DNA of 64,000 nt from Mycobacterium celatum (GTDB lineage Bacteria > Actinomycetota > Actinomycetes > Mycobacteriales > Mycobacteriaceae): contig NZ_LQOM01000016.1 in assembly GCF_002101595.1 (NCBI RefSeq), forward strand, positions 62,001-126,000, in the 5' to 3' direction. This document shows, piece after piece, positions 46,420 through 54,404 of the stretch. Position numbers and translations under genes: made by a program. The notes beneath the pieces were generated by a model. The model made no database searches, was not told the DNA's origin, and worked only from the letters and a program-made list of their open reading frames with translations. How positions within the stretch are numbered: position 1 is the first letter of the stretch; each line of letters opens with the position of its first letter.

Positions 46420-46947
46420 TGGCGTAGCGTACCCGCCGGGGTGAACTCGATGTGCAACTCGGTCAGCCCCCGCAGCAAGAAGGTCGGTGCGTAGTCGTAT
46501 TGACGGTCGCCGGCCGGGCCGTGCTTGGCCTCGCTGATCGCGATGTCGCGTGTCCGGTCGAGGAGCGTCCTTGTTTTCCTGCAGCCGACGGGGAGTCAGC
46601 AGACGGCCTAACAGCGACAGCGCCTTGTCGTGCTCGGGTGGGTCCATGACGACCATGTGCTCGAAGATCGGGAATTCGTGGCGATGTGCTTCGATCTGGT
46701 CGGTGATGTCGTCACCCTCCGGTGTGAACGGCAGCGGCGGGAACGGGCCGCCGATCGCGTTGACAGCAGAGAACGATTCGACGTCTTTGAACGCCGCCTG
46801 CACTTCCCGGTAGCCGGTGACGGTCACCACCCCGTAGTGCGGCTCGCGGAACACGGGCCCGTGACTGCGCAGAAAATCCCAGTACGCGTACGGGTCTTGC
46901 GCAATGTCGGCGTCGGTGAAGTAGTCGACGTCGGCCAGATCGGTCAT
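46416..46947 (-). pseudogene. Cytochrome P450 with a large internal deletion
   Basis: The first 120 residues are a good P450 start (DADIAQDPYAYWDFLRSHGP, the FSAVNAIGGPFPPLPFTPEG region and HMVVMDPPEHDKALSLLGRL), ending at LTPRRLQENKD. Then a shifted frame gives a P450 ending (LLDRTRDIAISEAKHGPAGD, RQYDYAPTFLLRGLTELHIE). The middle, about two-thirds of the enzyme including the I-helix, ExxR and heme Cys, is absent. The junction lies near 46566-46575. It is a relic; its first part might still be translated from the promoter region it shares with the TetR at 46996. Confidence 0.8.
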
Positions 46948-46964
46948 GTGCCCAAACCCTTCAC

Positions 46965-46978
46965 TGATCGATCGACCA
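46965..46978. promoter_or_regulatory. TetR operator copy A
   Basis: TGATCGATCGACCA, a near-palindrome of the form TGRTCGATCGAYCA, lies between the P450 remnant and the TetR gene at 46996. The identical 14-mer occurs at 47663-47676, ahead of the SDR gene. Likely bound by that TetR. Confidence 0.6.
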
Positions 46979-46995
46979 AATTGTTAGGATGAGGT

Positions 46996-47634
46996 ATGCC
47001 TACCACGGATCGCAGTCGACGGTCAAGCAAACCCGCGAGTCCGCGGAGCAAGAAGAGCGGGGAGGTGGGCGCGCGCCGCAAGCTGATCGAGGCGACAGCC
47101 CGGGTCATGCGCGAAGAGGGCTACGCCGCAGCCACTTCCCGTCGGGTAGCCGCCGAGGCCGGCGTCAAGCAAGCCCTGGTCTATTACTACTTTCCGACGA
47201 TGGACGATCTGTTCGTGGAAGTGCTGCGCACCGGCGCGGAGGCGGCGTTGACGCGGATGCGCGCCGTGTTGACCGACGACGATCCGATCCGGGCGTTGTG
47301 GCTGCTCAACAGCGATCCCGCTGCGACAACCCTGAATGCCGAGTTCATGGCTTTGGCCAACCACCGCAAGGCTATTGGCGCTGAACTCAAGGCATATGCC
47401 GAACGCGTGCGCGACATCGAGACCGCCGCGGTGACCATGGTCCTGCGGGCCAACGGCATCGATCTCGCCGAGTATCCACCGGTGGCGATCTCGATGCTGA
47501 TCGCACAGACGGCCCGCAGCCTGTGCAACGAGAGCGCCGTCGGTGTCACCCAGGGGCACGACGAGTTGCGTGCATTCGTCGAACGCCAGCTGAACCTGCT
47601 CAAGGCCGCCGCACCCGCGTCGGCACACGGTTGA
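46996..47634 (+). CDS. TetR-family regulator
   Basis: A 212-residue TetR regulator with a basic, Ser/Arg-rich N-terminal arm (MPTTDRSRRSSKPASPRSKK) before the DNA-binding domain (RKLIEATARVMREEGYAAAT, then AGVKQALVYYYFPTMDDLF). The arm could add DNA contacts. It diverges from the P450 remnant and is followed after 63 bp by an SDR gene; both gaps carry the same 14-bp operator. It probably represses itself, the SDR and formerly the deleted P450, with a substrate or intermediate as inducer. Confidence 0.88.
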   Translation: MPTTDRSRRSSKPASPRSKKSGEVGARRKLIEATARVMREEGYAAATSRRVAAEAGVKQALVYYYFPTMDDLFVEVLRTGAEAALTRMRAVLTDDDPIRALWLLNSDPAATTLNAEFMALANHRKAIGAELKAYAERVRDIETAAVTMVLRANGIDLAEYPPVAISMLIAQTARSLCNESAVGVTQGHDELRAFVERQLNLLKAAAPASAHG

Positions 47635-47662
47635 CACTACGCCTGATTAGTGCCATGATTCC

Positions 47663-47676
47663 TGATCGATCGACCA
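47663..47676. promoter_or_regulatory. TetR operator copy B
   Basis: The same TGATCGATCGACCA as at 46965-46978, within a 16-bp identity, 22 bp upstream of the SDR ATG. A flanking CCAAT-AA-ATTGG palindrome overlaps it. Confidence 0.6.
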
Positions 47677-47697
47677 ATAAATTGGCGAGGTGCGGGC

Positions 47698-48537
47698 ATG
47701 GGCGGACGAGTCGAGGGCAAGGTTGCATTCATCACCGGTGCGGCCCGGGGCCAGGGGCGCAGCCACGCGGTGCGCCTGGCCCAGGAAGGCGCCGACATCA
47801 TCGCGGTCGACATCTGCAAGCCGATCAGCAGCAGCAGCGAGATCCCGCCGTCCACGCCGGATGATTTGGCCGAAACCGCCGACCTCGTCAAGGGGCTTGA
47901 CCGTCGCGTCGTGACCGCGGAGGTCGATGTGCGTGACTACGACGCGCTGAAAGCGGCGGTGGACAGCGGGGTCGAGCAGTTGGGCCGGCTGGACATCATC
48001 TGCGCCAACGCCGGTATCGGCAATGGCGGGCAGACCCTGCACAAAACCAGCGAGGACGACTGGCGCGACATGATCGACGTCAACCTGTCGGGAGTCTGGA
48101 AAACCGTGAAAGCCGGTGTCCCGCAGATGATCTCCCAGGGCCAGGGCGGATCGATCATCCTGACCAGCTCGGTCGGTGGCCTCAAGGCGTACCCCCACAC
48201 CGGCCATTACATCGCGGCTAAACATGGGGTGGTGGGCCTGATGCGGACCTTCGCAGTCGAGCTCGGCCAGCACTTCATCCGGGTCAATTCCGTTCACCCC
48301 ACCAACGTGAACACACCGATGTTCATGAACGAGGGAACGATGAAGCTGTTCCGGCCGGACCTGGAAAACCCCGGCGCGGACGACCTCAAAGTGGCCGCCC
48401 AATTCATGCACGTGCTGCCGATCGGATGGGTCGAGCCGGCGGACATCAGCAACGCGGTGTTGTTCCTGGCATCCGATGAATCCCGTTACATCACCGGCCT
48501 TCCGGTCACCGTCGACGCGGGCAGCATGCTCAAGTAG
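47698..48537 (+). CDS. Mycofactocin-type short-chain dehydrogenase
   Basis: A 279-residue SDR. The cofactor motif is ITGAARGQGRSHAVRLA near residue 14, NAG is in ICANAGIGNGG, and the catalytic Ser and YxxxK are in LTSSVGGLKAY and GHYIAAKHG. An insert of about 25 residues after the second strand (DICKPISSSSEIPPS, then TPDDLAETADLVKG) is typical of mycofactocin-associated SDRs, which hold nicotinamide tightly and pass electrons to the peptide-derived cofactor mycofactocin. It probably oxidises an alcohol. Its 3' end overlaps the convergent aldehyde dehydrogenase by 8 bp. Confidence 0.88.
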   Translation: MGGRVEGKVAFITGAARGQGRSHAVRLAQEGADIIAVDICKPISSSSEIPPSTPDDLAETADLVKGLDRRVVTAEVDVRDYDALKAAVDSGVEQLGRLDIICANAGIGNGGQTLHKTSEDDWRDMIDVNLSGVWKTVKAGVPQMISQGQGGSIILTSSVGGLKAYPHTGHYIAAKHGVVGLMRTFAVELGQHFIRVNSVHPTNVNTPMFMNEGTMKLFRPDLENPGADDLKVAAQFMHVLPIGWVEPADISNAVLFLASDESRYITGLPVTVDAGSMLK

Positions 48538-49984
48538 CAGGCATCCCGATGCGGATGTTCTTGGTCTGCAGGAATTCGTAGAGTCCCTCAAGGCCGCCCG
48601 TGCGACCGAAACCGCTGTGTTTGTAACCGCCGTAGGGTCCCTGGGGCTGGATGTCGCTGAAGGTGTTGATCCAAATCGAGCCGGCCTCGAGTCTCCGCGC
48701 GACGCGGTGAGCGCGGCGCAGATCGCCTGTCTGGATAAAGGCGTTGAGCCCGAATCGGGTGTCGTTGGCCAGGTTGACGGCGTGGTCCTCGTCGCGAAAC
48801 CGCATCACCGAGACGACCGGTCCGAATGTCTCCTCCTGGGCCAGGGCAGACCGGTTGTCGACGTCGGCGAACACAGTCGGTGCGATGTAGAAGCCGTCCG
48901 CGAGCTCACCGCCGATCCGGTGCCCGCCCGCGACGAGCTCGCCGCTCTTGCCCGAGACTGCGTCGTCGATGACCGACATGATCCGCGCCGCCGCTGACTC
49001 GCTGACGACGGGGCCGAACACCACATCGGGGCGCAGCGGATCGCCGATCGGCGCGGACCGCACCGCAGTCAGGAATTTGTCCAGGAACGTCTCGTAGATG
49101 CTGTCCTGCACCAGGATTCGGCTTGCGCAGGCGCAGCTTTGACCGGACTGGGTCAGTGGCCCCTGGAACGCGGCCAGGGTGGCGGCGGCATCGAGGTCGG
49201 CGTCGGCGAACACGATATTGGCCGATTTCCCGCCGAGTTCGGCGATCACCGGGGTGAGATTGCCTGCGGCGGTCCGCAGTACCCGGCGGGCGGTGTCATG
49301 CCCGCCGGTGAAATGGATCTTGCCTATCCCGGGGTTAGCGACCAGAGTTTGCCCTCCGTCGGCCTTCGCCGGAACGACATTGACCAATCCGGGCGGCAAA
49401 CCCGCCTGGAGACACAATTCGCCGAACCGTAACGGCGCCAACGGTGCCAGCTCGGAGGGCTTGAGGACGACGGCGTTACCGGCGGCCAGTGCCGGTGCCA
49501 CACCGGAACCGATGACGACCAACGATCCGTTCCACGGTGTGATCACCGAGACCACGCCGTAGGGTACGCGTTCGACGATGTTGACGTCGAAGCTGCCGCT
49601 GACCGGGGTGCTCAGCCCGTGGGCTTTGTCGACGTAGCCGGCGTAAAAGCGCAGAAACCGCTCGGTGAGGATGGAGTTGCCGGCCATCGCCATTGGCACC
49701 CCGTAGTCGCTGGCGTTGATGGCTGCCAGCTCGGCGGCGTGCTCTGATACCAAGTCGGCCAGTCCCATCAGCAGGTCGCGACGCTGGTCGACCGAGTAGC
49801 CGACCCACTGACGCTGGGCGTCGCGGGCGGCGGTGACGGCGCGGTCGATCTCAGCGGAACCGGCAAGCTCGACAGTGGCATTCGGCTGGCCGGTCCCCGG
49901 GTAGATGTGCGCGTGAGTGCCACCGGAGGCGCCCGTTATGCGCTCGTCTCCGATGAGCAGCGCACCGGACGGAAGCTCGATCAC
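48530..49984 (-). CDS. Aldehyde dehydrogenase
   Basis: A 484-residue NAD(P)-dependent aldehyde dehydrogenase. NAD-binding and active-site landmarks are ITPWNGSLVVIGSGVAPALA near residue 155, IAELGGKSANIVFAD near 255 (catalytic Glu), and GQSCACASRILVQDSI near 290 (catalytic Cys in GQSC). The terminal PYGGYKHSGFGRTGGLEGLY is typical. It would oxidise an aldehyde produced by the upstream SDRs. Start overlaps the CMD-family gene (ATGA); it is the last gene of the four-gene operon. Confidence 0.93.
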   Translation of the reverse strand: MIELPSGALLIGDERITGASGGTHAHIYPGTGQPNATVELAGSAEIDRAVTAARDAQRQWVGYSVDQRRDLLMGLADLVSEHAAELAAINASDYGVPMAMAGNSILTERFLRFYAGYVDKAHGLSTPVSGSFDVNIVERVPYGVVSVITPWNGSLVVIGSGVAPALAAGNAVVLKPSELAPLAPLRFGELCLQAGLPPGLVNVVPAKADGGQTLVANPGIGKIHFTGGHDTARRVLRTAAGNLTPVIAELGGKSANIVFADADLDAAATLAAFQGPLTQSGQSCACASRILVQDSIYETFLDKFLTAVRSAPIGDPLRPDVVFGPVVSESAAARIMSVIDDAVSGKSGELVAGGHRIGGELADGFYIAPTVFADVDNRSALAQEETFGPVVSVMRFRDEDHAVNLANDTRFGLNAFIQTGDLRRAHRVARRLEAGSIWINTFSDIQPQGPYGGYKHSGFGRTGGLEGLYEFLQTKNIRIGMPAT

Positions 49985-50784
49985 CGGATCACCGACGCGT
50001 CGTTGCCGGCCTCGTCGAGAACACGTTCTTTCTGTTCGGCGATGAACTGGCTGAGGTGCATTGCTTTAGGCCACCCGTAGTAGGCCGCGAAATGCAGTGC
50101 TAATTCGTCCATTTCATCGAAGCTCACGTCCTTGCTCTTGAGCGCGGCGTAGACGTGGGACATGATCGGAATCGGCGCGTCCTGAATCGCGACGCACGTC
50201 ACCGTGATCAGCCGGCGTTCCTTCATGCCGAGCCCCGGCCGCAGCCACATCTCGCCGAAGACGAAATTGAGGATGCCCGCTCCGGAGTAGGGGTTGTCGC
50301 GCGGCGGCACATAGGGCACGCAGTTGATCTCCCGGAACGAGTGTTCGCCGCCCGCCAGCCGCGCCTCCGGCTCGCTCGGCGTGGTCAGCGGCAGCAGTGG
50401 TTCGGCGGGCGGCACCGGTAGCCCGCGTTCGCGATGAATGCGGTCCCACTGGACGTCGACGGCCATGTTGAACCGCGACGCCTTGGGCCAGCCGGCGTAG
50501 ACCGCGAAATGCAAGACGGTTTCCCGCATTTCGGTGATCGATAGGTCACCGCTGTTGAGTGCTGCGTAGACGTGCTGGTCGAGCGGTTCTTGGGTATCGG
50601 CGGCCGCGACACAGGGAAGAGTGACGAACCGCCGGTCGCGTCGGCTCAGTCCGGGGCGAGACCAGACGTCGCCGAAGACGAAGTCGATCAGCCCGGTTGC
50701 CGTCGCACTGGAATCATCGGGCGGCGCAAATGTCATCACCTCGGTGAACAGCCGCCTGCCGCGCTCGGAGCGTTCCGTTGTCAT
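49981..50784 (-). CDS. Carboxymuconolactone decarboxylase-family protein, two domains
   Basis: A 267-residue protein with two tandem CMD-like halves: first FVFGDVWSRPGLSRRDRRFV with HVYAALNSGDLSITEMRETV and HFAVYAGWPKA, then FVFGEMWLRPGLGMKERRLI with HVYAALKSKDVSFDEMDELA and HFAAYYGWPKA. Neither half has the CxxC pair of AhpD-type peroxidases, so a lactone decarboxylase or isomerase-like role is more likely. Start overlaps the SDR (ATGA) and stop overlaps the aldehyde dehydrogenase. The duplication within one chain replaces the usual oligomeric arrangement. Confidence 0.87.
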   Translation of the reverse strand: MTTERSERGRRLFTEVMTFAPPDDSSATATGLIDFVFGDVWSRPGLSRRDRRFVTLPCVAAADTQEPLDQHVYAALNSGDLSITEMRETVLHFAVYAGWPKASRFNMAVDVQWDRIHRERGLPVPPAEPLLPLTTPSEPEARLAGGEHSFREINCVPYVPPRDNPYSGAGILNFVFGEMWLRPGLGMKERRLITVTCVAIQDAPIPIMSHVYAALKSKDVSFDEMDELALHFAAYYGWPKAMHLSQFIAEQKERVLDEAGNDASVIR

Positions 50785-51584
50785 CTGAGGGTGACGCCCG
50801 CGTCGACTTTGAACTCCAGCCCGGTCACATATCGGGATTCGTCGGAGATCAAGAACAGCACCGCATTACTGATGTCGACGGGCTCGGCCATCAGCGCGGG
50901 AAGGGCATTGAGGAAGATCGGGACCAGGTCAGGCCGCTCCTCGGCGAGCAGGCTCTGCAGCGAAGCCGGGCGCATTCCGGTTTCGACGCCGGTGGGATGC
51001 ACGGTGTTGACCCGGACATTCTGTGCGGCAAGCTCATTGGCCAGTGCCCGGCTCAGCCCGACCACGCCGTGCTTCGACGCGGTATAGGGCAGATGTAGCG
51101 GTGTGCCCTTGAGGCCCGCCGACGAGCTGATGTTCACCAGGCTGCCGCCGCGATCGACAAGATGCGGAAGTGCCGCGGCGCAAGTGTTCCACGTCCCGAT
51201 CAGGTTGACGTCGACGACGGTGCGCCACTGTTCGGCTGTGGTCTCGTCCCACGTTCCCACCGTCAGCACACCGGCATTGGCCACCGCGCCGTCCAGCCCG
51301 CCCAGTTCGGCGACCGCTTCGTCGACGGCCGCCCCCAGCGCTGCCGCGTCGCGCACGTCGACGACCTTGGTGACGGCATGGCGTTCATGCTTCTCAACGA
51401 GTCTGGCCGTCTCGGCGAGATCCTCTTCGGAGGCCAACGGGTATTCCAATTCCGGTATCGGCGCGCAGATGTCGACCAGGATCACGTCGGCGCCCTCCTC
51501 GGCGAGGCGTACGGCGTGGCTGCGGCCCATGCCCCGTGCCGCGCCGGTGATCAGGACCCGCTTACCGGCTACCCGTCCTGTCAT
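50781..51584 (-). CDS. Mycofactocin-type short-chain dehydrogenase
   Basis: A 267-residue SDR. Motifs are ITGAARGMGRSHAVRLA near residue 12, VANAGVL near 90, ISSSAGLKG and PYTASKHG (catalytic Tyr and Lys) near 160. The insert DICAPIPELEYPLASEEDLA after strand two marks the mycofactocin-associated subgroup. Second gene of the operon, with ATGA overlaps on both sides. With the upstream SDR it may oxidise successive hydroxyl groups of one substrate. Confidence 0.9.
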   Translation of the reverse strand: MTGRVAGKRVLITGAARGMGRSHAVRLAEEGADVILVDICAPIPELEYPLASEEDLAETARLVEKHERHAVTKVVDVRDAAALGAAVDEAVAELGGLDGAVANAGVLTVGTWDETTAEQWRTVVDVNLIGTWNTCAAALPHLVDRGGSLVNISSSAGLKGTPLHLPYTASKHGVVGLSRALANELAAQNVRVNTVHPTGVETGMRPASLQSLLAEERPDLVPIFLNALPALMAEPVDISNAVLFLISDESRYVTGLEFKVDAGVTLR

Positions 51585-52411
51585 AATTTGTTGCAGAAGC
51601 CGGCGTCGACGGGGAACGTCACCCCGGTGACGTATTTGGCCTCATCGGAGACCAGGTACGCGATCGCCGCGCTGATGTCCTCGGGCTCCAACATCTCTAC
51701 GGGCATCGGGTTTTGCAGGTGCGCACCGCCTTCGGGATAGTTCTCAAGGAACTCTGTCATCGCCGGGTTGACGGCCATCATGGTGCGTACCGCGGTGGGG
51801 TGGACCGTATTGACACGAATACTGAAGGGCGCCAACGTGTTCGCCAAGGTACGCATGAGCCCGACGATTCCGTGCTTGGAGGCGGCGTAACCCAACCCGC
51901 CGCCCTGCAGGCCGCCGAAGCCGCGCAGCCCGGCCGTCGAGCTGGTGAACACGATCGCGCCGCCGCGCTGGCCGGCGAGCAGGTGGGGGATGGCCGCCCA
52001 GGCAGTGTGGTAGGCGCCGTCGAGGTTCACCCCGATCGCCGCCCTCCATTGCGCGAGTTCCTCCTCGATGCTCAGCTGGCGAAATGCCACCGGCGCGATT
52101 CCCGCGTTGGCGCAGACGATGTCGAGCCGACCGAAATGCTCCACCCCGGCGTCCAGCACCGTCTTGACTTGGTGGAAATCACGAACATCGGCGACCGTGC
52201 CCAGCATCTTGCCGCCCTCGGCCTCCACCAGTTCGATGGTTTCGTCGAGTTCCTCGCGGGTGGCCATCGCATAATGGTTGGCTTCGATGTCGGCGCAGAT
52301 GTCGATGCCGATGATGTCGGCGCCGTCGCGGGCCAGCCGGACAGCGTGGCTTCGGCCCTGTCCGCGCGCCACGCCGGTGATGAAGGCGACCTTGCCGTCC
52401 AAACCGCCCAT
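51581..52411 (-). CDS. Mycofactocin-type short-chain dehydrogenase
   Basis: A 276-residue SDR and first gene of the four-gene operon. ITGVARGQGRSHAVRLARDG near residue 10 binds NAD, CANAGIA near 100, TSSTAGLRG and GYAASKHG near 170 hold the catalytic Ser, Tyr and Lys. The DICADIEANHYAMATREELD insert marks the mycofactocin type. The ATG at 52411 is preceded by GAGGA, and two operator palindromes lie 26-60 bp upstream. The longer open frame to 53035 runs antisense to the TetR gene and is not coding. Confidence 0.9.
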   Translation of the reverse strand: MGGLDGKVAFITGVARGQGRSHAVRLARDGADIIGIDICADIEANHYAMATREELDETIELVEAEGGKMLGTVADVRDFHQVKTVLDAGVEHFGRLDIVCANAGIAPVAFRQLSIEEELAQWRAAIGVNLDGAYHTAWAAIPHLLAGQRGGAIVFTSSTAGLRGFGGLQGGGLGYAASKHGIVGLMRTLANTLAPFSIRVNTVHPTAVRTMMAVNPAMTEFLENYPEGGAHLQNPMPVEMLEPEDISAAIAYLVSDEAKYVTGVTFPVDAGFCNKL

Positions 52412-52436
52412 CGGTCCTCGCTTCGTTGCGTATTGG

Positions 52437-52471
52437 GTAACCGGGTTACCGGGGTAGAGTAACCGGGTTAC
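52437..52471. promoter_or_regulatory. Tandem operator copies 2 and 3 in the TetR/SDR divergent promoter
   Basis: GTAACCGGGTTAC occurs at 52437-52449 and again at 52459-52471, 22 bp apart, so the sites lie on the same DNA face. They sit between the SDR operon and the divergent TetR. With the copy at 46407-46419 they define a small regulon. Confidence 0.75.
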
Positions 52472-52494
52472 TCCAAGAGGGCAAGGGCACTTCA

Positions 52495-53094
52495 ATGACC
52501 AGTGCAGCGCTGAGCAGCGACGAATCGGCCCGGCAGCGCGACCGGGTGCTCGACGTCGTCGTCGACATCTTGGAAACCGACGGCTACGACGCGGTTCAAC
52601 TGCGAGAAGTGGCAAGGCGCGCCCGGACGTCGCTCGCCACCATCTACAAGCGATACGCCACTCGCGACGAACTGATCCTCGCCGCGCTGGACTGCTGGAT
52701 GGACGAGAACCGGTATGCCGGGTTGACCGCACAGACACACGACAGCGACGAGTCGCTGTATGCCGGGCTGATGCGGGTGCTGCGCACGATCTTCGAGCCG
52801 TGGGAGCGTCATCCCGCCATGCTCGAAGCGTATTTCCGGGCACGGACCTCGCCCGGCGGCGAGCGACTGATCCGCCGTGGTTTCGACGCTGTGCTACCGG
52901 TCGCGATGGCAGTGCTCGCCGACGTGGACTCCGAATTCGTCCACGACCTCGACACCGTCGTATCGAGTCTGGTGTACGGGCTCGTCGGACGGTTTGCCGC
53001 CGGCGAGATCGAGGTGACGGAAATCGTGCCGGCAATCGACCGTGCCGTGTTCCGGTTGACGGCAGGTTATGAAGCGTCGCGCCCTAAGAGTTGA
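52495..53094 (+). CDS. TetR-family regulator (KstR-like organisation)
   Basis: A 199-residue TetR regulator. The DNA-binding domain is DRVLDVVVDILETDGYDAVQ, LREVARRARTSLATIYKRYA, in the style of the sterol regulator KstR. The C-terminal domain (FEPWERHPAMLEAYFRARTS, SSLVYGLVGRFAAGEIEVTE) also resembles KstR-type ligand domains. Its likely operators (GTAACCGGGTTAC) differ from the KstR motif in spacing, so it is a distinct regulator. It probably controls the P450 gene and the SDR-SDR-CMD-ALDH operon. The 3' end overlaps the convergent EVE gene by 28 bp. Confidence 0.88.
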   Translation: MTSAALSSDESARQRDRVLDVVVDILETDGYDAVQLREVARRARTSLATIYKRYATRDELILAALDCWMDENRYAGLTAQTHDSDESLYAGLMRVLRTIFEPWERHPAMLEAYFRARTSPGGERLIRRGFDAVLPVAMAVLADVDSEFVHDLDTVVSSLVYGLVGRFAAGEIEVTEIVPAIDRAVFRLTAGYEASRPKS

Positions 53095-53504
53095 CCGGTC
53101 ATCGCCGAGCGGATCACCTCCAAGTCGTGATCGTCGATCTTGAACACCCCGAATCGAAACTTGTAGCCCCACCGAGTCTTGCCTTCGATGAAGTCGAGTT
53201 GCTCGATGAGCGGCCGGATCGGCGTCTCGGTGCACTCGAGGAAGTCGACGTTGCGGCGCCACGGCTGAAAGTCAGGCGTCATTTCCACTCGGTATGGCTC
53301 CTCATCGGCGACTTGGCCGATGGCGGTGAAGGCCTGAAGCGGCTCCCCGTCGGGGTAGGCGGTTTTCGGTGAGTAGAAGATGATCCAGTCACCGCGCGCC
53401 ATCTTGCGCAGCATATGCGGTTTGCCGTGGTTGGCCTGGGTGAAGCGACCGAGCACCCCCTGTTCGACATGGTCACGGCTGACCGTATTGATCCAGTTCG
53501 TCAT
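53067..53504 (-). CDS. EVE (PUA-like) domain protein
   Basis: A 145-residue EVE domain, a PUA-like fold thought to bind modified nucleic-acid bases. The first strand NWINTVSRDHVEQGVLGRFT, the WIIFYSPKTAYPDGEPLQAF segment with TAIGQVADEEPYRVEMTPDF and the C-terminal WGYKFRFGVFKIDDHDLEVI are typical. EVE proteins often occur next to restriction or defence systems; here the neighbours are a TetR and a toxin-antitoxin pair, so a defence role is possible but unproven. Confidence 0.88.
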   Translation of the reverse strand: MTNWINTVSRDHVEQGVLGRFTQANHGKPHMLRKMARGDWIIFYSPKTAYPDGEPLQAFTAIGQVADEEPYRVEMTPDFQPWRRNVDFLECTETPIRPLIEQLDFIEGKTRWGYKFRFGVFKIDDHDLEVIRSAMTGQLLGRDAS

Positions 53505-53648
53505 GACCGCATGCTAAGTGGGCCGACTGACAGAACTGCGCCGGTTGTCGTCGGGCTGTGGATAACGTCGTGGGTTGGACTACGTGCGGCATCGACCGCG
53601 TCAACTCGGCGGGCAGGGCGTTTGTCGACATCGCCGCTCGACGGCCGC

Positions 53649-54032
53649 TCAGCCTTCCTGATAGCTCCAGGTGCGCAATTGCTCCGCTACCTTGTCGAGA
53701 TCGGACAGTGCACCGGTGGCGACCCGGATGACGAATTCGAAGCGGTCGTCCTCGGGTGCAGTAATCCATTGGCCGTTGATGGCCAGGAACGTCCGGCAGG
53801 CTGTCCACGCCAGGCGCTTGTTTCCGTCCACCATCGCATGGTTTCGCGCCAGCGAGTGCAGCAGCGCGGCGGCCTTCAGATGCAAATCTGGATAGGCATC
53901 CCCGCCGAAAACCGACGCGCGCGGGCGGGCCAGAGCTGATTCAAGCAAGCCATAATCACTGACCATGGCGTCCGCTCCGATGGCCTCGCGGGCAATGTCG
54001 AGCAGGTCGTCGAGATCGAGGTACTCGATCAT
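53649..54032 (-). CDS. doc: Doc-type Fic-domain toxin (death-on-curing)
   Basis: A 127-residue Doc toxin. The Fic-like motif is HAMVDGNKRLAWTACR near residue 65 (HxxxDGNKR), preceded by SARPRASVFGGDAYPDLHLK, the region that positions the target. Doc toxins phosphorylate elongation factor Tu and stop translation. It is preceded by and overlaps the antitoxin (ATGA). The full catalytic motif suggests it is active. Confidence 0.9.
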   Translation of the reverse strand: MIEYLDLDDLLDIAREAIGADAMVSDYGLLESALARPRASVFGGDAYPDLHLKAAALLHSLARNHAMVDGNKRLAWTACRTFLAINGQWITAPEDDRFEFVIRVATGALSDLDKVAEQLRTWSYQEG

Positions 54033-54235
54033 GCATCCTTGAGGCGTTCGAGAACGCCGGCCTCCTCACGCACGACACGCTCCAGCGCTGCCGCAACCTT
54101 GGCCTTGTGCGTGCGCCGCGCGATGTACTCGTCGATGGCAGACAGCGCCACTGCTTGCATCGACCGTCCCTCGGCGGCCGCCTGCCGGCGCAGCGCTTCC
54201 GCCTGCTCGGCACTGGTGCGCAAAGTCATTCCCAT
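54029..54235 (-). CDS. Antitoxin of the Doc-type module
   Basis: A 68-residue antitoxin. The N-terminal GMTLRTSAEQAEALRRQAAA and EGRSMQAVALSAIDEYIARR look like a ribbon-helix-helix DNA-binding domain, with a charged C-terminal tail (AALERVVREEAGVLERLKDA) to neutralise the toxin. This is unlike the Phd fold of phage P1, but ribbon-helix-helix partners of Doc-type toxins occur in actinobacteria. The ATG at 54235 is supported by a TATCAT -10 element 6 bp away, indicating a leaderless mRNA. Overlaps the toxin by 4 bp. Confidence 0.82.
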   Translation of the reverse strand: MGMTLRTSAEQAEALRRQAAAEGRSMQAVALSAIDEYIARRTHKAKVAAALERVVREEAGVLERLKDA

Positions 54236-54260
54236 GACCGCATGATACCGGATTGATACC
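54236..54260 (-). promoter_or_regulatory. Leaderless promoter and repeated operator of the Doc module
   Basis: On the minus strand GGTATCA occurs twice with a 12-bp period, and the second copy forms the TATCAT -10 element 6 bp ahead of the antitoxin ATG. Binding of the antitoxin to the repeat would block transcription. Confidence 0.5.
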
Positions 54261-54404
54261 ACCGGACGGATCGTGGCCCAACCCGTTTTGTCGGCGGTCC
54301 AACGGTCGGTGCCTAGGTGCAGATCAGCCCAAAACGCGTCATGAGCATGCCGTCGCGCACAGTACGATCGATGCAATCGCTGGGCAAGACAACGGAGCAG
54401 CACC

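Noticed and set aside
52437..52471. KstR-type operators
   Set aside because: KstR sites have AAC and GTT separated by two bases; here the spacing is three, so another TetR is more likely.
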